From the NCBI RefSeq assembly GCF_036488675.1, contig NZ_CP133148.1:1116001-1180000 (forward strand): DNA of 64,000 nt, in the 5' to 3' direction. Below, piece after piece: positions 19,813-29,569 of this stretch. A program made the translations under genes and the position numbers. The notes beneath the pieces were generated by a model, which saw nothing but the letters and a program-made list of their open reading frames with translations, was not told where the DNA came from and made no database searches. The stretch's first letter is position 1; each line of letters starts with the position of its first letter. Source of the stretch: Sinorhizobium chiapasense. Its GTDB lineage: Bacteria; Pseudomonadota; Alphaproteobacteria; Rhizobiales; Rhizobiaceae.

Positions 19813-19956
19813 TCGTTTCCGCCTCCGTGTCATTGAGCTGTTACACGACGGTTGCAAAAGCCTCCCATCCGGCGCGTAAAACGATCAGCGATTCCGGATG
19901 CCAACAGCGGCACAGTGCAGGGGCTATTTGCCATGTGTCGCGACACGGAGGGACAC

Positions 19957-22152
19957 ATGAAGACATTTTCAATCACCACAGCATTGGCGGCAGCGCTCGC
20001 CGCATCGACGGCATCTGCCGTCCACGCAGACCAGGTTTTCAACCGCATCGCATCCTTTGCCGTCGCGGATAATCTTCCGGAAGGTGCGGATCGCAAAGCC
20101 GCGACCTCGGCCGAAATCATAACGGCAAGCGAAGACGGCAACACGCTCATCTATTCCGACAGTCCCGGAAAGCGCATCGGCTTCATCGACATCACCGATG
20201 CTAAGGCACCGAAGGCAGGCGGCATCGTATCTTTCGATGGCGAGCCGACGTCCGTTGCAGTCGCTGGCGCGAAGGCGCTTGTTGCCGTCAATACGCGCGA
20301 AAGCTTCACCAAGCCCTCCGGCCTCATCGCTGTCGTCGACCTTGCGACGAAGAAGATCGACACGACCTGCGACCTTGGCGGACAGCCGGACTCGGTTGCG
20401 GTCAACAAGGACAAGACGCTTGCCGCAATCGCGATCGAGAACGAGCGTGACGAGGACGTGAACGACGGCAAGATTCCGCAGATGCCGGCCGGCGATATCG
20501 TCATCCTCTCTCTGAAGGACGGCGTCGCGGATTGCTCGAGCATCAAGCATGTGGCGCTGACCGGTCTCGCCGAGATAGCCGGCGAAGATCCGGAGCCGGA
20601 ATTCGTCGCCTTCAACGGCAAGGACGAAATCGCCCTGACGCTGCAGGAAAACAATCACCTCGTCATCATCGACGGCAAGTCCGCGAGCGTAAAGGCGCAT
20701 TTCTCCGCAGGCACCGTCGATCTCAAGAACATCGACACCAAGCGTGACGGCGCCATCTCGTTCACCGGCGAGCAGGCCGGCGTAAAGCGGGAACCGGATG
20801 CCGTGAAGTGGCTCGACGACAACCGCCTGGTTGTTGCCAACGAGGGCGACTACGAAGGCGGCGCGCGCGGCTTCACCATCTTCGATACGACCGGCAAGGT
20901 ACTGTTCGAATCCGGTGCAGCCCTCGAACATGCGATCGCGGCGATCGGCCACCACCCCGAGAAGCGGTCGTCGGCAAAGGGTGCCGAGCCGGAAGGCATG
21001 GAACTGGCGCAATACGGCGAAGACAGGCTCTTCTTCGTGCTCACCGAGCGCGCCTCGATCGTCGGCGTCTACAAGGACACCGGCGCCGAGCCGGAACTGC
21101 TGCAACTCCTGCCGTCTGGGATTGGACCCGAGGGCGCCGTTGCCATCCCGGGTCGCAATCTGTTTGCGACCGCCAACGAGACTGACCTCGTCGAGGACGG
21201 CGGTGCGCGGGCACACGTGATGATCTATGAACGTGGGGAGGGCGAGCCGGCCTATCCGCAGATCCGCTCGGCGGAGAAGGACGGCCTGCCGATCGGCTTC
21301 GGGGCGCTCTCCGGTCTCGCGGCTGTTGCAGAGAAGCCGGGTTTCTTGCGCGCTGTCAGCGACTCCGTATTTTCGTCGCAGCCGACGATCTTTACGATCG
21401 ATGCCACGCAGAAGCCCACTCTGATCACGGAAGCGCTACGGGTCACCCGCGACGGCGCTCCCGCGCAGAAGCTCGACATCGAAGGCGTCGCCAATGATGG
21501 CGAAGGCGGCTTCTGGCTCGCCTCCGAAGGTGATGCGGACAAGCTCTACAGCCATGCGCTCTTGCACGTGAACAAGAAGGGCGAGATCAAGCAAGAAATC
21601 GCGATCCCGGCAGAGCTGCGTGCAAGCGAGACCCGTTCTGGCTTCGAGGGTATCGCGACGGTGGGCGAAGGGGACAACCAAGTCCTTTGGATGGTGGTCC
21701 AGCGTGAATGGAAGGATGACGAGAAGGGCTTTGTCAAGCTCGTCTCCTACAAGCCGGCGAGCAAGGAGTGGGGCGCCGTGCGCTATCCGCTCGACAAATC
21801 GGAAGAAGGCTGGGTCGGCCTTTCGGAAATCGCCGTCCACGGCGACTATGCCTATGTTATCGAGCGCGACAACCTGATCGGGCAAGCGGCCAAGCTGAAG
21901 AAGCTCTACCGCATCGCGCTTGCCGACCTGAAGCCGGCTGCACTCGGCGGCGAGCTGCCGATCGTCAAGAAGGAAGAGGTGCGCGACCTCATTCCGGAGC
22001 TCAAGGCGCTGAACGGCTACGTCGTCGACAAGGTCGAGGGCTTTACCGTCGACGCGGCAGGAAACGGTTATGTCGTGACGGACAACGATGGCGTCGACGA
22101 CTCCTCCGGCGAAACCCTGTTCTTCTCCATCGGCGCCATCGACGCGATGTAA
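19957..22152 (+). CDS. Secreted esterase-like/phytase-like beta-propeller protein
   Basis: 731 residues beginning with a clear signal peptide (MKTFSITTALAAALAASTASAVHA). The N-terminal half has propeller-type repeats such as DQVFNRIASFAVADNLPEG and GEPTSVAVAGAKALVAVNTR. The C-terminal half carries the 'esterase-like activity of phytase' domain, seen in LDIEGVANDGEGGFWLASEG and GFEGIATVGEGDNQVLWMV. Likely periplasmic, perhaps a phosphoesterase, but activity is unproven. The frame opens at 19852; ATG 19957 follows ACGGAGGGACAC and begins the signal peptide. Confidence 0.82.
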   Translation: MKTFSITTALAAALAASTASAVHADQVFNRIASFAVADNLPEGADRKAATSAEIITASEDGNTLIYSDSPGKRIGFIDITDAKAPKAGGIVSFDGEPTSVAVAGAKALVAVNTRESFTKPSGLIAVVDLATKKIDTTCDLGGQPDSVAVNKDKTLAAIAIENERDEDVNDGKIPQMPAGDIVILSLKDGVADCSSIKHVALTGLAEIAGEDPEPEFVAFNGKDEIALTLQENNHLVIIDGKSASVKAHFSAGTVDLKNIDTKRDGAISFTGEQAGVKREPDAVKWLDDNRLVVANEGDYEGGARGFTIFDTTGKVLFESGAALEHAIAAIGHHPEKRSSAKGAEPEGMELAQYGEDRLFFVLTERASIVGVYKDTGAEPELLQLLPSGIGPEGAVAIPGRNLFATANETDLVEDGGARAHVMIYERGEGEPAYPQIRSAEKDGLPIGFGALSGLAAVAEKPGFLRAVSDSVFSSQPTIFTIDATQKPTLITEALRVTRDGAPAQKLDIEGVANDGEGGFWLASEGDADKLYSHALLHVNKKGEIKQEIAIPAELRASETRSGFEGIATVGEGDNQVLWMVVQREWKDDEKGFVKLVSYKPASKEWGAVRYPLDKSEEGWVGLSEIAVHGDYAYVIERDNLIGQAAKLKKLYRIALADLKPAALGGELPIVKKEEVRDLIPELKALNGYVVDKVEGFTVDAAGNGYVVTDNDGVDDSSGETLFFSIGAIDAM

Positions 22153-22171
22153 GCGTAGACGCCTGGAGAAA

Positions 22172-22207
22172 AGGAAGGGGCCGGACATGATGTCCCGGCC
22201 CCTTCCT
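22172..22207 (+). terminator. Hairpin terminator after the phytase-like gene
   Basis: A 13-bp perfect stem AGGAAGGGGCCGG / CCGGCCCCTTCCT begins 20 bases after the stop. No strong T-run follows (TGATTCTTG), so termination may be factor-assisted. Confidence 0.65.
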
Positions 22208-22248
22208 GATTCTTGCGAGCGTTTCAGCGTCGTATGCCGCCTGCAGCA

Positions 22249-22317
22249 CCGCGCGTAGACGCGCAAAGGACGCTAGATCATTTCATTGTTTCTTTGAAAC
22301 AGTGAAATGATCTAACC
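22249..22317. repeat. RIME-like element, copy 3, with a 39-bp near-perfect palindrome
   Basis: A GCGCGTAGACGCGC segment and CAAAGGACGCT are followed by the palindrome at 22275-22313. Its outer arms are AGATCATTTCA / TGAAATGATCT and its inner arms TGTTTC / GAAACA, with a 3-nt centre. The layout matches copies 2 and 8, but the palindrome sequence is diverged. Confidence 0.65.
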
Positions 22318-22330
22318 ATTTGAAATTACG

Positions 22331-22372
22331 CAATTCCGGACGGAAAACCGTTCCACACTTTTCCTGGAATTG
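22331..22372. repeat. Second CAATTCCGG palindrome
   Basis: CAATTCCGG at the left and CCTGGAATTG at the right, with the same outer sequences as the copy at 2562-2602. It lies between the RIME-like copy 3 and the end of the MarR gene. Confidence 0.6.
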
Positions 22373-22374
22373 CT

Positions 22375-22878
22375 CTACCGCGCGACGGCCACCTCTGCGT
22401 CTTCGGCCTCTTCCTTGCGTTTGCGGATTTCGTCGGTCTTTTCCACCAGCTTGCTGACAATGTCGTAAAGCTGGTCGAGTTGCTCGTCGTCGAGCGCCGA
22501 GAAGATTTCCTCGATGAGCTGCTTGCGCGGATGTTCGGCCGCTTCGAGCACGACCCGGCCGGTCTCGGTGATCGAGACGATCTTCGCGCGACGGTCCTCC
22601 GGATCAGGTTTTCTCATCACCAGACGGTCGCGCTCCAGTCCGTCGATCGCCTCGGTGACGGTCCGCGGCGCGAAGTTGAGCGCACAGGCGATATCCGTGG
22701 ATCGGCAAGGACCGAGCTTGCTCAGAAAGAACAGGAACTTGCTTCGGGCAAGCGATACGCCTTCCTCCGTCATCGACTCGTTCACCAACCGATGAACGCG
22801 ATGATAAAGTTCGAACAGCTTGTCGGAAACTTCGAATGTCTTCTTCATGACCTTCATAGATATATGTTGAGGTGCCAT
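22375..22878 (-). CDS. MarR-family transcriptional regulator
   Basis: 167 residues with a winged helix-turn-helix. The recognition region is CALNFAPRTVTEAIDGLERD, with the wing MRKPDPEDRRAKIVSITETG, and a charged C-terminal helix follows (EKTDEIRKRKEEAEDAE). Several in-frame starts exist (22896 GTG, 22878, 22857 and 22848 ATG), and none has a clear ribosome binding site; 22878 is a compromise. A near-palindrome at 22891-22908 immediately upstream may be its own operator. The ligand and other targets are unknown. Confidence 0.78.
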   Translation of the reverse strand: MAPQHISMKVMKKTFEVSDKLFELYHRVHRLVNESMTEEGVSLARSKFLFFLSKLGPCRSTDIACALNFAPRTVTEAIDGLERDRLVMRKPDPEDRRAKIVSITETGRVVLEAAEHPRKQLIEEIFSALDDEQLDQLYDIVSKLVEKTDEIRKRKEEAEDAEVAVAR

Positions 22879-22890
22879 GTCAAATGGCAG

Positions 22891-22908
22891 TAACACTATT
22901 GATAGTTA
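22891..22908. promoter_or_regulatory. Putative MarR operator
   Basis: TAACACTATTGATAGTTA is a near-palindrome centred on CTAT-TG-ATAG, 12 bases upstream of the chosen start of the MarR gene. Size and position fit autoregulation by a MarR dimer. This is inference from symmetry and location. Confidence 0.4.
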
Positions 22909-23100
22909 CAATTGGCACATTTGTCGACAAAAACCTCCTAATTCTTAAGGCGTGTTAGATCAGCGAAAAGAAACGGCGCGTTGTCGGGGCGATTGTGCGG
23001 TCGGCCAGCCAGATCGTACAGGCTTGGCGCAGTCACCAGACAAGCGATCATCGCCAGTGACGCCGAAGATTTTGCTGCTGCAAATCGACCTCGACTTAAG

Positions 23101-23171
23101 GACAAAGACATACAGCAATTCAAAGTGCTACAGCGTCCTTTGCGCGTCTGATAAGACGCGCGGCGCTGTAG
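23101..23171. repeat. RIME-like repeat, copy 4
   Basis: CAGCAATTCAAAGTGCTACA, then TCCTTTGCGCGTCTGATAAG and ACGCGCGGCGCTGTAG. This is the best-preserved single-palindrome form, nearly identical to copy 5 at 48675-48776. Confidence 0.75.
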
Positions 23172-23239
23172 TGTGATCATCTGTGGCCGACCGGTTGGGC
23201 GGCATTGACGGGCGAGGTAGCGCCGGGCCATGGTCGGCT

Positions 23240-24517
23240 ATGCCCTTCCGCTTCGTCCACACAGCAGATCTCCACCTCGATTCACCCTTGCGCAGCCTGG
23301 CTCTCAGAAATGGGGAACTCGCCGACCTCGTGCGCGGAGCAACCCGCAGCGCATTGGCAAGCATCGTCGATCTATGCCTCGCCGAAAGCGTCGACGCGCT
23401 GCTGATTGCCGGCGACCTCTATGATGGTAGCCAGACTTCCATGAACACCGCGCTTTTCCTCGCCGGTGAATTGCGTCGTCTGGACGAGGCCGGGATCCGG
23501 ACATTCGTCATTCGCGGCAACCACGACGCTCAGTCCCAGGTGACGCGTGAGTTGACCTTGCCACCGTCGGTTCACGTCTTCCAGGGGCGAAGCAAGCCGG
23601 TGCTTGCCAAGATGCTGGCAAGCGGCAGAACGGTTCACATTCACGGGGTGAGCTTCGCCAATCCGCATGCACCCGAGAGCCTCCTGCCGTCATTTCATCC
23701 GCCGATCGCCGACGCGATCAACATCGGCATGCTGCACACGAGCCTTTCCGGCTCGCAGGGCCATGATCGCTACGCGCCCTGCAGCGTCGCCGATCTCCAG
23801 CGGCACGGTTTCGACTATTGGGCGCTCGGCCATGTCCACCAGCGCCAGGTGCACAGCGAACAGCCCTTCATCGTCATGCCGGGCATGCCGCAGGGCCGCG
23901 ACATCAACGAGGCGGGTGCCAAGGGCGTGACCGTCGCCTCGATCGACGATAACGGCCGCGTGGAGATAGAGGAGCGGCCGATCGGCGTGGCCGTGTTCGA
24001 GCGGCTATCCGTGGATGTCACGGGCGCGGTGGAGTGGCGCGATGTACTGGATCTGGCGACCCGTGCAGTCACTCGCCTTCGGCATGAGATATCGGCGCAG
24101 AATCTCATCCTGCGCCTATCGTTGGCGGGGACCTCTCCGCTTGCCTGGCGTCTGAGACGGGACGCCGATCTCCTGCAAACCGAACTCACAAACATTTCTG
24201 CCGGGCTAAGCGGATGCTGGGTGGAGAAAATCGACCTTCTCTGCCGGGAGCCGCGAGTGCAGGACGATCGGCCGTCCAGGGAGCCGGTGGAGGAACTTGC
24301 CTCCCTCGTCGAAAACGACGTGCTGCCGGCGTTCGGCTTTCGCGAAGAAATAAGAACTGTCGCCGAAGAACTCTTGCAGCAGCTGCCGCCTGAGTTGCGA
24401 CAGACGCTGGCGCGCGATGAGGGTGCGCTTGAAGAACTGGTGATGAATGCCGGACTCATGGGAAGTGCGGATGTGCTGGCGCATCTCCACGGCGCCGCCG
24501 CGAAGGGTGGCGACTGA
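23240..24517 (+). CDS. SbcD/Mre11-like DNA repair metallophosphoesterase (YhaO-like)
   Basis: 425 residues. The calcineurin-like phosphoesterase motifs are all present: HTADLHLDSP, LIAGDLYDG, VIRGNHDAQS, and GHVHQR in the ALGHVHQRQV segment. A C-terminal domain of about 170 residues follows. The frame is open to 23183, but ATG 23240 (MPFRFVHTADLHLD) begins at the first conserved strand. The stop overlaps the start of the large ATPase gene by one base (TGATG), so they are translationally coupled and likely form a nuclease-ATPase complex like Mre11-Rad50 or Bacillus YhaO-YhaN. Confidence 0.86.
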   Translation: MPFRFVHTADLHLDSPLRSLALRNGELADLVRGATRSALASIVDLCLAESVDALLIAGDLYDGSQTSMNTALFLAGELRRLDEAGIRTFVIRGNHDAQSQVTRELTLPPSVHVFQGRSKPVLAKMLASGRTVHIHGVSFANPHAPESLLPSFHPPIADAINIGMLHTSLSGSQGHDRYAPCSVADLQRHGFDYWALGHVHQRQVHSEQPFIVMPGMPQGRDINEAGAKGVTVASIDDNGRVEIEERPIGVAVFERLSVDVTGAVEWRDVLDLATRAVTRLRHEISAQNLILRLSLAGTSPLAWRLRRDADLLQTELTNISAGLSGCWVEKIDLLCREPRVQDDRPSREPVEELASLVENDVLPAFGFREEIRTVAEELLQQLPPELRQTLARDEGALEELVMNAGLMGSADVLAHLHGAAAKGGD

Positions 24518-27500
24518 TGCGGCTTCAGCAACTCGATCTGGTGCGTTACGGAAAGTTCACCGCGCGCAGCCTCGATTTCGGTAATGCCAAACCCGGGCAA
24601 CCGGACTTTCATCTGGTTTACGGTCCGAACGAGGCCGGCAAGTCGACCTTGTTTTCCGGTTTCCTCGATCTGCTTTTCGGGATCGAGCGCCTCAGCCCCT
24701 ATGGTTTCCTGCACCCCTATCAGACGATGCGCGTCGGAGGCATCGTGGAAACCGCCGGCCGGCGACATCACGCCTATCGCGTCAAGCGCAACGCAAACAG
24801 CTTGATTGGCCCCGACGAGCAGCCGCTGCCGGAAAATCTCTTTTCGGCCGCCCTCGGCTCTATCGATCGCGCAACCTATCGCATGATGTTTTCGCTGGAC
24901 GATGACAGCATCGAAGAGGGCGGGGAGAGCATTCTGAAGAGCGAGGGCGAGCTTGGTTCGCTGTTGTTTTCGGCGAGTTCCGGCCTGCCGGACAGCAGTA
25001 CCGTATTGGCGACCTTGCGCGCCGAGGCAGATGCCTTCTACAGGCCGCAAGGACGCAAGCACGAACTCGCCGAACTTAGGGGGGCGCTCGACACGCTGAA
25101 GGCCGAGCGCAACGCGATCGATATCAACGCCCGCGAATACGCGTCGCTTCGCAAGACGGTGGCAAGTGCCCGTGAGCGCCATGACGGCGCGACAGCGCAG
25201 CGCGCGGAACTGCGCGTTGCACGGGACCGGACACGCGCTGAGCTCGACTGCATGCCACTTCTCGGTCGGCTTCGCGGCGTGCGAGAAGATCTCGCCCGCC
25301 GAGAAGCTCTGCCGCTGCCGCCTTCGCAATGGTGGAGCGACCTACCGACGCTCCGCAAAACGGAAACGGAAATCGCCGCCCGGTTTTCGCAACTGAACGA
25401 AGAGTTGCGCCGCCGACGCGAAGAACTGGAAGGCCTGCCTCTGGACGAGCTGGCGCTGGCGCTTGCTGAGCGGTTCGATATGCTCCGCGAAACTGCGCTC
25501 GATGCGCGCTATCTTACGGCAGCGCGCGACATGCCGTCTCGTATCGAGGAGCTTGCCGTTACGTCAGCCGGTATCGAGGCCTGTCTTGTCCGCCTCGGTC
25601 AAAAAGGCCATCCCGATCCTGCCGCCCTCCTTCTGCCTGCGGCAGCCGGCGCCCGGCTGCAGGATCTCGTGCGGCGTCACGCGACGCTCGCCGAGAGGTT
25701 TTCGTCCGCGCGCGAGGAGGCGGGGAAAGCGAACCGTGAGTGGCAGGAGGCTGACCGGGATCTCGCCCGGCTCGATGGAAGCAGGAGAGACCTCAGCCAT
25801 CTCGCGGAACGCCTGCGGCTGGCGCGACAGAGCGACTGCCTGCTTCGACAACAGGCAGCAAGCCGGGAAATCGATCGGCTGGAGGGGGAACTTGTCGACA
25901 AGCTCGATGGGTTGCGACCGTTTGAGGGAAGCGCCGACGAGCTTGCGGCGGTCTGTGTCCCGGCGCCTGGTGTGGTCGAGGCTTGGCGGGCGGAAGCGGC
26001 ATTGCAGGCAGAACGGCGACTGCGTCTCGATGCCAGGATTGCAGACGAAAGCGAACGCCAGGCTGGAGACGAAGCCCGTTTTGCGGTGCTCAACTCTTTC
26101 GGCGGCGCCGTGGACGACGCGGCTGCAAGTGAGCTGCGCCAGCGGCGCGATCTTGCCTGGCAGGAGCATCGGCTCCATCTGGATGACGTCACTGCGGGAG
26201 CCTTCGAGACGCTGCTGAAGGAGGACGACCGAGCAATCGCGTTCCGGCTCGGACAGGCGGAACGGGTCGCGGAGTTGCGCGGCCTGACATGCATGATTAC
26301 CGAACGTCGCGCCCGCCTGCGCGAGCTTGACGAGCAAAGACGCGTGGCGGTCAGCGAACGCCGGGAATTGGACGCGGCGGTGGGGCGGGCCGCCAGCGCT
26401 TGCGGTTTACCCAGCGTCACGCTGTTGCCGCAACTGGAAGCCTGGTTGGCGACACGTGCCGCCGCGCTCGAAATCCGGGCGGCTTTGCGCGCGACGCGTC
26501 TGCAGCACGAGCGGGCGGTGAGCGAAGAAGCGACAACGGTTCGCGCACTGCAGGACGAGCTTGCAGGCGTTGGAGCGAGCGAGAACTTGCCGGTGCGTCT
26601 CGATGGCTTGCTCGCCGCCGCGGAGCGTGTCGTCTCCGAGGCGCAGACGGCTGCCGCCGCCCATCGTGCCGCTGCTGAACAGCATCGCCGAGCCTCGGAA
26701 TCGCTGGAAAACCGGGAGATTACGCTCGAGATCGCAGAGGCTGAAATGGCCGCCTGGCAGCGTGAATGGCACGAGGCGCTTAGAGGGACCTGGCTCGCAG
26801 GACAAATCGAGCAGCCAAATCCACAGGAGCCAAGTCCACAAGAGATTGGGCCGATGCTTGCAGTCCTGCAGGACTTCGACAAGCTGATGCAGCGCAAAGC
26901 CGATCTCGATCACCGAATCGCGGGCATGCGCAAGGACCAGATCGCGTTCGCTGAGGCGGTTTCAAATCTGGCTGAAGCATTCGGGTTGCGGGAGCGCACC
27001 GATGATCCCCTGATGCTCTTTACCGCCTTGCACGACCGGATCGGTCTCGCTCATCAGCAGCAAGAGCGCCGCGGGGCGGCGATCGTCAGCATCGAGCGAA
27101 TGGAAGACGACCTGCAAAGGCTGCAAGCGGAAGAGCGGCGCCATATCTGCGCGAAGCAGGTCGTGCTCGATTTCTTCGGCTGCCTCACGCTTGACGAAGC
27201 CGGCGCTTGCCTTGACGCAGTGCGCGAGCAGGAGAGGTTGCGGCAAAGGCTCGCCGAACTCGAGGACGATCTTGTCACGCGGCTCGACGTCGGTACCTGT
27301 GACGAGGCCGAGGCGATGCTGGCAGCGGTTGACGAGACGGCCCTGCGGCACGAACTCGCCAGGTTGGAAGGAGCGATTGACGCTGCTGACCGCGATGTCA
27401 GCGAATTGCACGCGGAGGTATGGACGCGGGAAAAGGCGCTTGCAGATGTCGAAGGCGGGGACGGGGTCGCTGCATTGGAGCAGCGGCGCCGAACGCTGCT

Positions 27501-27996
27501 TCTCGACATCGAAAACAAGGCGGTCGGTTATTTGCGATTGAAGGCAGGGCTGATTGCGGCGGAGCAGGCGCTACGGCTGTTTCGCGAACGCCACCGCAGC
27601 GCCATGATGCAACGGGCGTCTCGGATGTTCATGCAGATCAGCGGCGGCGAATATTCCGGTCTCTCCACGCATGCGGACAAGGGGCAGGAGTTCCTGATCG
27701 CCAATGTCGCCTCGGGCGGTTCGAAGCTCGCCGGCGATCTTTCGAAGGGCACGCGGTTCCAGCTCTATCTCGCTCTTCGAATCGCCGGCTACCACGAGGT
27801 TGCTGCCGCCCGGGAGGCGCTGCCGTTTATCGCCGACGACATCATGGAAACATTCGACGACGATCGCGCCGGTCGTGCGTTTGAATTGATGGCGGAGATG
27901 GCACGCGTCGGACAGGTGATCTATCTTACGCATCACGAGCACCTTTGCGATGTCGCGCGGGACGCTTGCCCGTCGGTAACCATTCACAGGCTGTAG
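24517..27996 (+). CDS. SbcC/Rad50-like large coiled-coil ATPase (YhaN-like)
   Basis: 1159 residues. It begins [20 protein letters not shown] and has the P-loop [15 protein letters not shown] at about residue 40. A very long charged coiled-coil region follows (roughly 180-1000). The C-terminal ATPase half is seen in [15 protein letters not shown] and [19 protein letters not shown], with the Walker B-like [20 protein letters not shown]. It belongs to the AAA_27/YhaN type rather than classical SbcC, judging from its N-terminus. It should act with the upstream phosphoesterase on DNA ends. Confidence 0.87.
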   Translation: MRLQQLDLVRYGKFTARSLDFGNAKPGQPDFHLVYGPNEAGKSTLFSGFLDLLFGIERLSPYGFLHPYQTMRVGGIVETAGRRHHAYRVKRNANSLIGPDEQPLPENLFSAALGSIDRATYRMMFSLDDDSIEEGGESILKSEGELGSLLFSASSGLPDSSTVLATLRAEADAFYRPQGRKHELAELRGALDTLKAERNAIDINAREYASLRKTVASARERHDGATAQRAELRVARDRTRAELDCMPLLGRLRGVREDLARREALPLPPSQWWSDLPTLRKTETEIAARFSQLNEELRRRREELEGLPLDELALALAERFDMLRETALDARYLTAARDMPSRIEELAVTSAGIEACLVRLGQKGHPDPAALLLPAAAGARLQDLVRRHATLAERFSSAREEAGKANREWQEADRDLARLDGSRRDLSHLAERLRLARQSDCLLRQQAASREIDRLEGELVDKLDGLRPFEGSADELAAVCVPAPGVVEAWRAEAALQAERRLRLDARIADESERQAGDEARFAVLNSFGGAVDDAAASELRQRRDLAWQEHRLHLDDVTAGAFETLLKEDDRAIAFRLGQAERVAELRGLTCMITERRARLRELDEQRRVAVSERRELDAAVGRAASACGLPSVTLLPQLEAWLATRAAALEIRAALRATRLQHERAVSEEATTVRALQDELAGVGASENLPVRLDGLLAAAERVVSEAQTAAAAHRAAAEQHRRASESLENREITLEIAEAEMAAWQREWHEALRGTWLAGQIEQPNPQEPSPQEIGPMLAVLQDFDKLMQRKADLDHRIAGMRKDQIAFAEAVSNLAEAFGLRERTDDPLMLFTALHDRIGLAHQQQERRGAAIVSIERMEDDLQRLQAEERRHICAKQVVLDFFGCLTLDEAGACLDAVREQERLRQRLAELEDDLVTRLDVGTCDEAEAMLAAVDETALRHELARLEGAIDAADRDVSELHAEVWTREKALADVEGGDGVAALEQRRRTLLLDIENKAVGYLRLKAGLIAAEQALRLFRERHRSAMMQRASRMFMQISGGEYSGLSTHADKGQEFLIANVASGGSKLAGDLSKGTRFQLYLALRIAGYHEVAAAREALPFIADDIMETFDDDRAGRAFELMAEMARVGQVIYLTHHEHLCDVARDACPSVTIHRL

Positions 27997-28054
27997 CGAA
28001 GCGCCGGCTTCACGCTGTCTTGGACGTTGGATCTACAATACGGAGGACCCACGG

Positions 28055-28453
28055 ATGGAAATCATGGAATGTGGATCGCGGCCTTCGGTGCGGGGCGCGA
28101 CGGAGTATTTCACCGGATCGGTGCGGCAAGACCCGGTACTGGAGGCACCTGAGCCGGCGTGCGTTCGTGTCGTCACCGTGACCTTCGAGCCCGGCGCACG
28201 CACCGCCTGGCATACGCATCCGCTTGGCCAGACGCTGATCGTGACGGCTGGCCGCGGACTGGCGCAAAGCTGGGGCGGGACGCTACGCGAGATTCGCGCG
28301 GGCGACGTCGTGTGGTTTCCTCCGGGCGAAAAACACTGGCACGGCGCCGGCCCGGACACGGCGATGACCCATATCGCTATTCAGGAGGCACTCGACGGCA
28401 AAGTGGTGGATTGGCTCGAACACGTGACAGTCGAGCAGTATAGCGGAACGTGA
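28055..28453 (+). CDS. Cupin-domain protein (COG1917 type)
   Basis: 132 residues. A single cupin with metal-ligand histidines in [19 protein letters not shown] and [20 protein letters not shown]. These fit the germin-type motif order and resemble the tetrameric cupins annotated as hydroxynitrile lyase-like or carboxymuconolactone-linked. Function is unknown. It lies after the YhaN-like gene on the same strand but with a 58-base gap. Confidence 0.78.
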   Translation: MEIMECGSRPSVRGATEYFTGSVRQDPVLEAPEPACVRVVTVTFEPGARTAWHTHPLGQTLIVTAGRGLAQSWGGTLREIRAGDVVWFPPGEKHWHGAGPDTAMTHIAIQEALDGKVVDWLEHVTVEQYSGT

Positions 28454-28519
28454 TGGGCAGGGACTGTCGAAGCGGGTGCATGCCATCGCACTCAAATCGC
28501 TGACAATGTCGGAATGAAA

Positions 28520-28595
28520 TGGTGGGCGATGAGAGACTCGAACTCCCGACATCCTCGGTGTAAACGAGGCGCTCTACCAACTGAGCTAATCGCCC
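28520..28595 (-). tRNA. tRNA-Val (anticodon TAC)
   Basis: The minus strand gives a full cloverleaf. The acceptor GGGCGAT pairs with ATCGCCC, the D-arm is AGCTCAGTTGGTAGAGC, and the anticodon stem CCTCG/CGAGG holds a TTTACAC loop. The T-arm contains GTTCGAGTC, and CCA is encoded. It is 76 nt with CCA. The anticodon TAC reads valine codons. Confidence 0.96.
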
Positions 28596-28655
28596 TCTCG
28601 CGTTTCGAACAAGCGTGTCCGCCGCGTCGGTGGGCGTGATCTATGCGCAACCGGG

Positions 28656-28685
28656 AAAAACCGCAAGAGCAATTGCAAGGTTTTT
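28656..28685. terminator. AAAAACC/GGTTTTT hairpin, terminator-like
   Basis: AAAAACCGCAA pairs with TTGC-AA-GGTTTTT, with a 2-nt bulge and a 6-nt loop. It is flanked by T on the plus-strand side and A on the other, so it could act in either direction. No obvious gene ends here. Confidence 0.4.
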
Positions 28686-28939
28686 TCGAATTTTTTTGTG
28701 AGCGCGGATTTCGCGCCGGGACGTATTGCTATCGCTTGTGGACAATTTCCCGCGGGATGTGCGGTTGTCTTCAGTGAGGGGCATGGCTCCCATATGGGCC
28801 GGCCGGCGCGCCCGGAGGAAAGCATGCAAAGATGTCGGATGGCGCTTGCCCAATGGCGTCTCGGGTCATGCCTGATTCCATGTCGCCAATCGGGCTGTGG
28901 ATCAAAATCCGCTCCGTCACGGATTTGTCTTCAAACATG

Positions 28940-28967
28940 CTTGACACCCAAATGCGAACCGCTTAGT
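28940..28967 (+). promoter_or_regulatory. Possible promoter for the tRNA-Asp genes
   Basis: CTTGAC (28940-28945), 16 bases, then CTTAGT (28962-28967), about 75 bases upstream of the first tRNA-Asp. The -35 is a perfect rhizobial match and the -10 is moderate. Confidence 0.45.
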
Positions 28968-29040
28968 TAGCCGCTCATCGAACGGCAGGGCCGCTTTGAT
29001 GCGGGGCGCACGAAAGTCGCTCCGGCCTAGTCAAGATGAT

Positions 29041-29117
29041 GCGGGTGTAGCTCAGTCGGTTAGAGTGCCGGCCTGTCACGCCGGAGGTCGCGGGTTCGAG
29101 CCCCGTCACTCGCGCCA
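29041..29117 (+). tRNA. tRNA-Asp (anticodon GTC), copy 1
   Basis: A 77-nt cloverleaf. The acceptor GCGGGTG pairs with CACTCGC, and the D-arm is TAGCTCAGTCGGTTAGAG. The anticodon stem GCCGG/CCGGA carries CTGTCAC with anticodon GTC. The T-arm GCGGGTTCGAGCCCCGT and encoded CCA complete it. Identical to the second copy. Confidence 0.96.
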
Positions 29118-29189
29118 CTCTTGAAAGGTAAAGCAGCGGCATTCTCAAAATGTGCCGATGATGTAATAATGGCCGCATGGCCATGATGC

Positions 29190-29266
29190 GCGGGTGTAGC
29201 TCAGTCGGTTAGAGTGCCGGCCTGTCACGCCGGAGGTCGCGGGTTCGAGCCCCGTCACTCGCGCCA
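29190..29266 (+). tRNA. tRNA-Asp (anticodon GTC), copy 2
   Basis: Identical in all 77 bases to the copy 72 bases upstream, including the encoded CCA. The spacer between the two is unrelated to the gene, so this is a tandem duplication kept identical, and both copies are probably transcribed together. Confidence 0.96.
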
Positions 29267-29569
29267 TTTCTCCTGTCTTTCGATGCGGTCTGGTGGCGCG
29301 GAATCCGGCGTTTCGCATTGCGGCAATCTGTCTCGGTGCGCCATGATCCGGCGACAAAGCTCGTCCATTGCCGCAAATGCGCGCTTTGACGCTCATGTGC
29401 CGAATGATGCCGCGTCATCCTGTGTCGCGAACCGGTTTAAATGCCCGTTGAAGGCTTGCGCGCGGGCGCGGCCTGCGCTAACCACTCTGGCGTTGCAACA
29501 TATTTTTCGGCCTGCGATTTGTTGTTCTAGCGCTTCTCCGGCGCTCTCCGCAGGCAGGGACGGATAACA
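29267..29569. other. Region upstream of nuoA (303 bp)
   Basis: Expected to hold the nuo operon promoter. No high-scoring -35/-10 pair stands out to me, and no gene is apparent. Confidence 0.5.

Larger units (their letters stand above)
19639..19956. other. hupB downstream intergenic region (318 bp)
   Basis: Contains a candidate structured RNA and a strong terminator (19787-19812), then the leader of the secreted phytase-like gene. No convincing protein-coding frame is seen. Confidence 0.65.
22879..23239. other. Intergenic region between MarR and SbcD-like genes (361 bp)
   Basis: Holds the putative MarR operator and RIME-like copy 4. The rest shows no coding frame or RNA signature that I can support. 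Confidence 0.6.
28596..29040. other. Intergenic region between tRNA-Val and tRNA-Asp (445 bp)
   Basis: Contains an AT-rich hairpin (28656-28685), a possible tRNA promoter at 28940 and a doubtful 48-codon frame (28824-28970, cysteine-rich, preceded by GGAGG). Nothing else recognisable. Confidence 0.55.

Noticed and set aside
22249-22372. Closely spaced palindromes as a CRISPR array or a mobile element end
   Set aside because: No regular spacers and no transposase; they match dispersed intergenic repeats elsewhere in the window.
28520-29266. tRNA cluster as an integration site
   Set aside because: No integrase, direct repeat of a tRNA 3' end or composition shift was found around these tRNAs.
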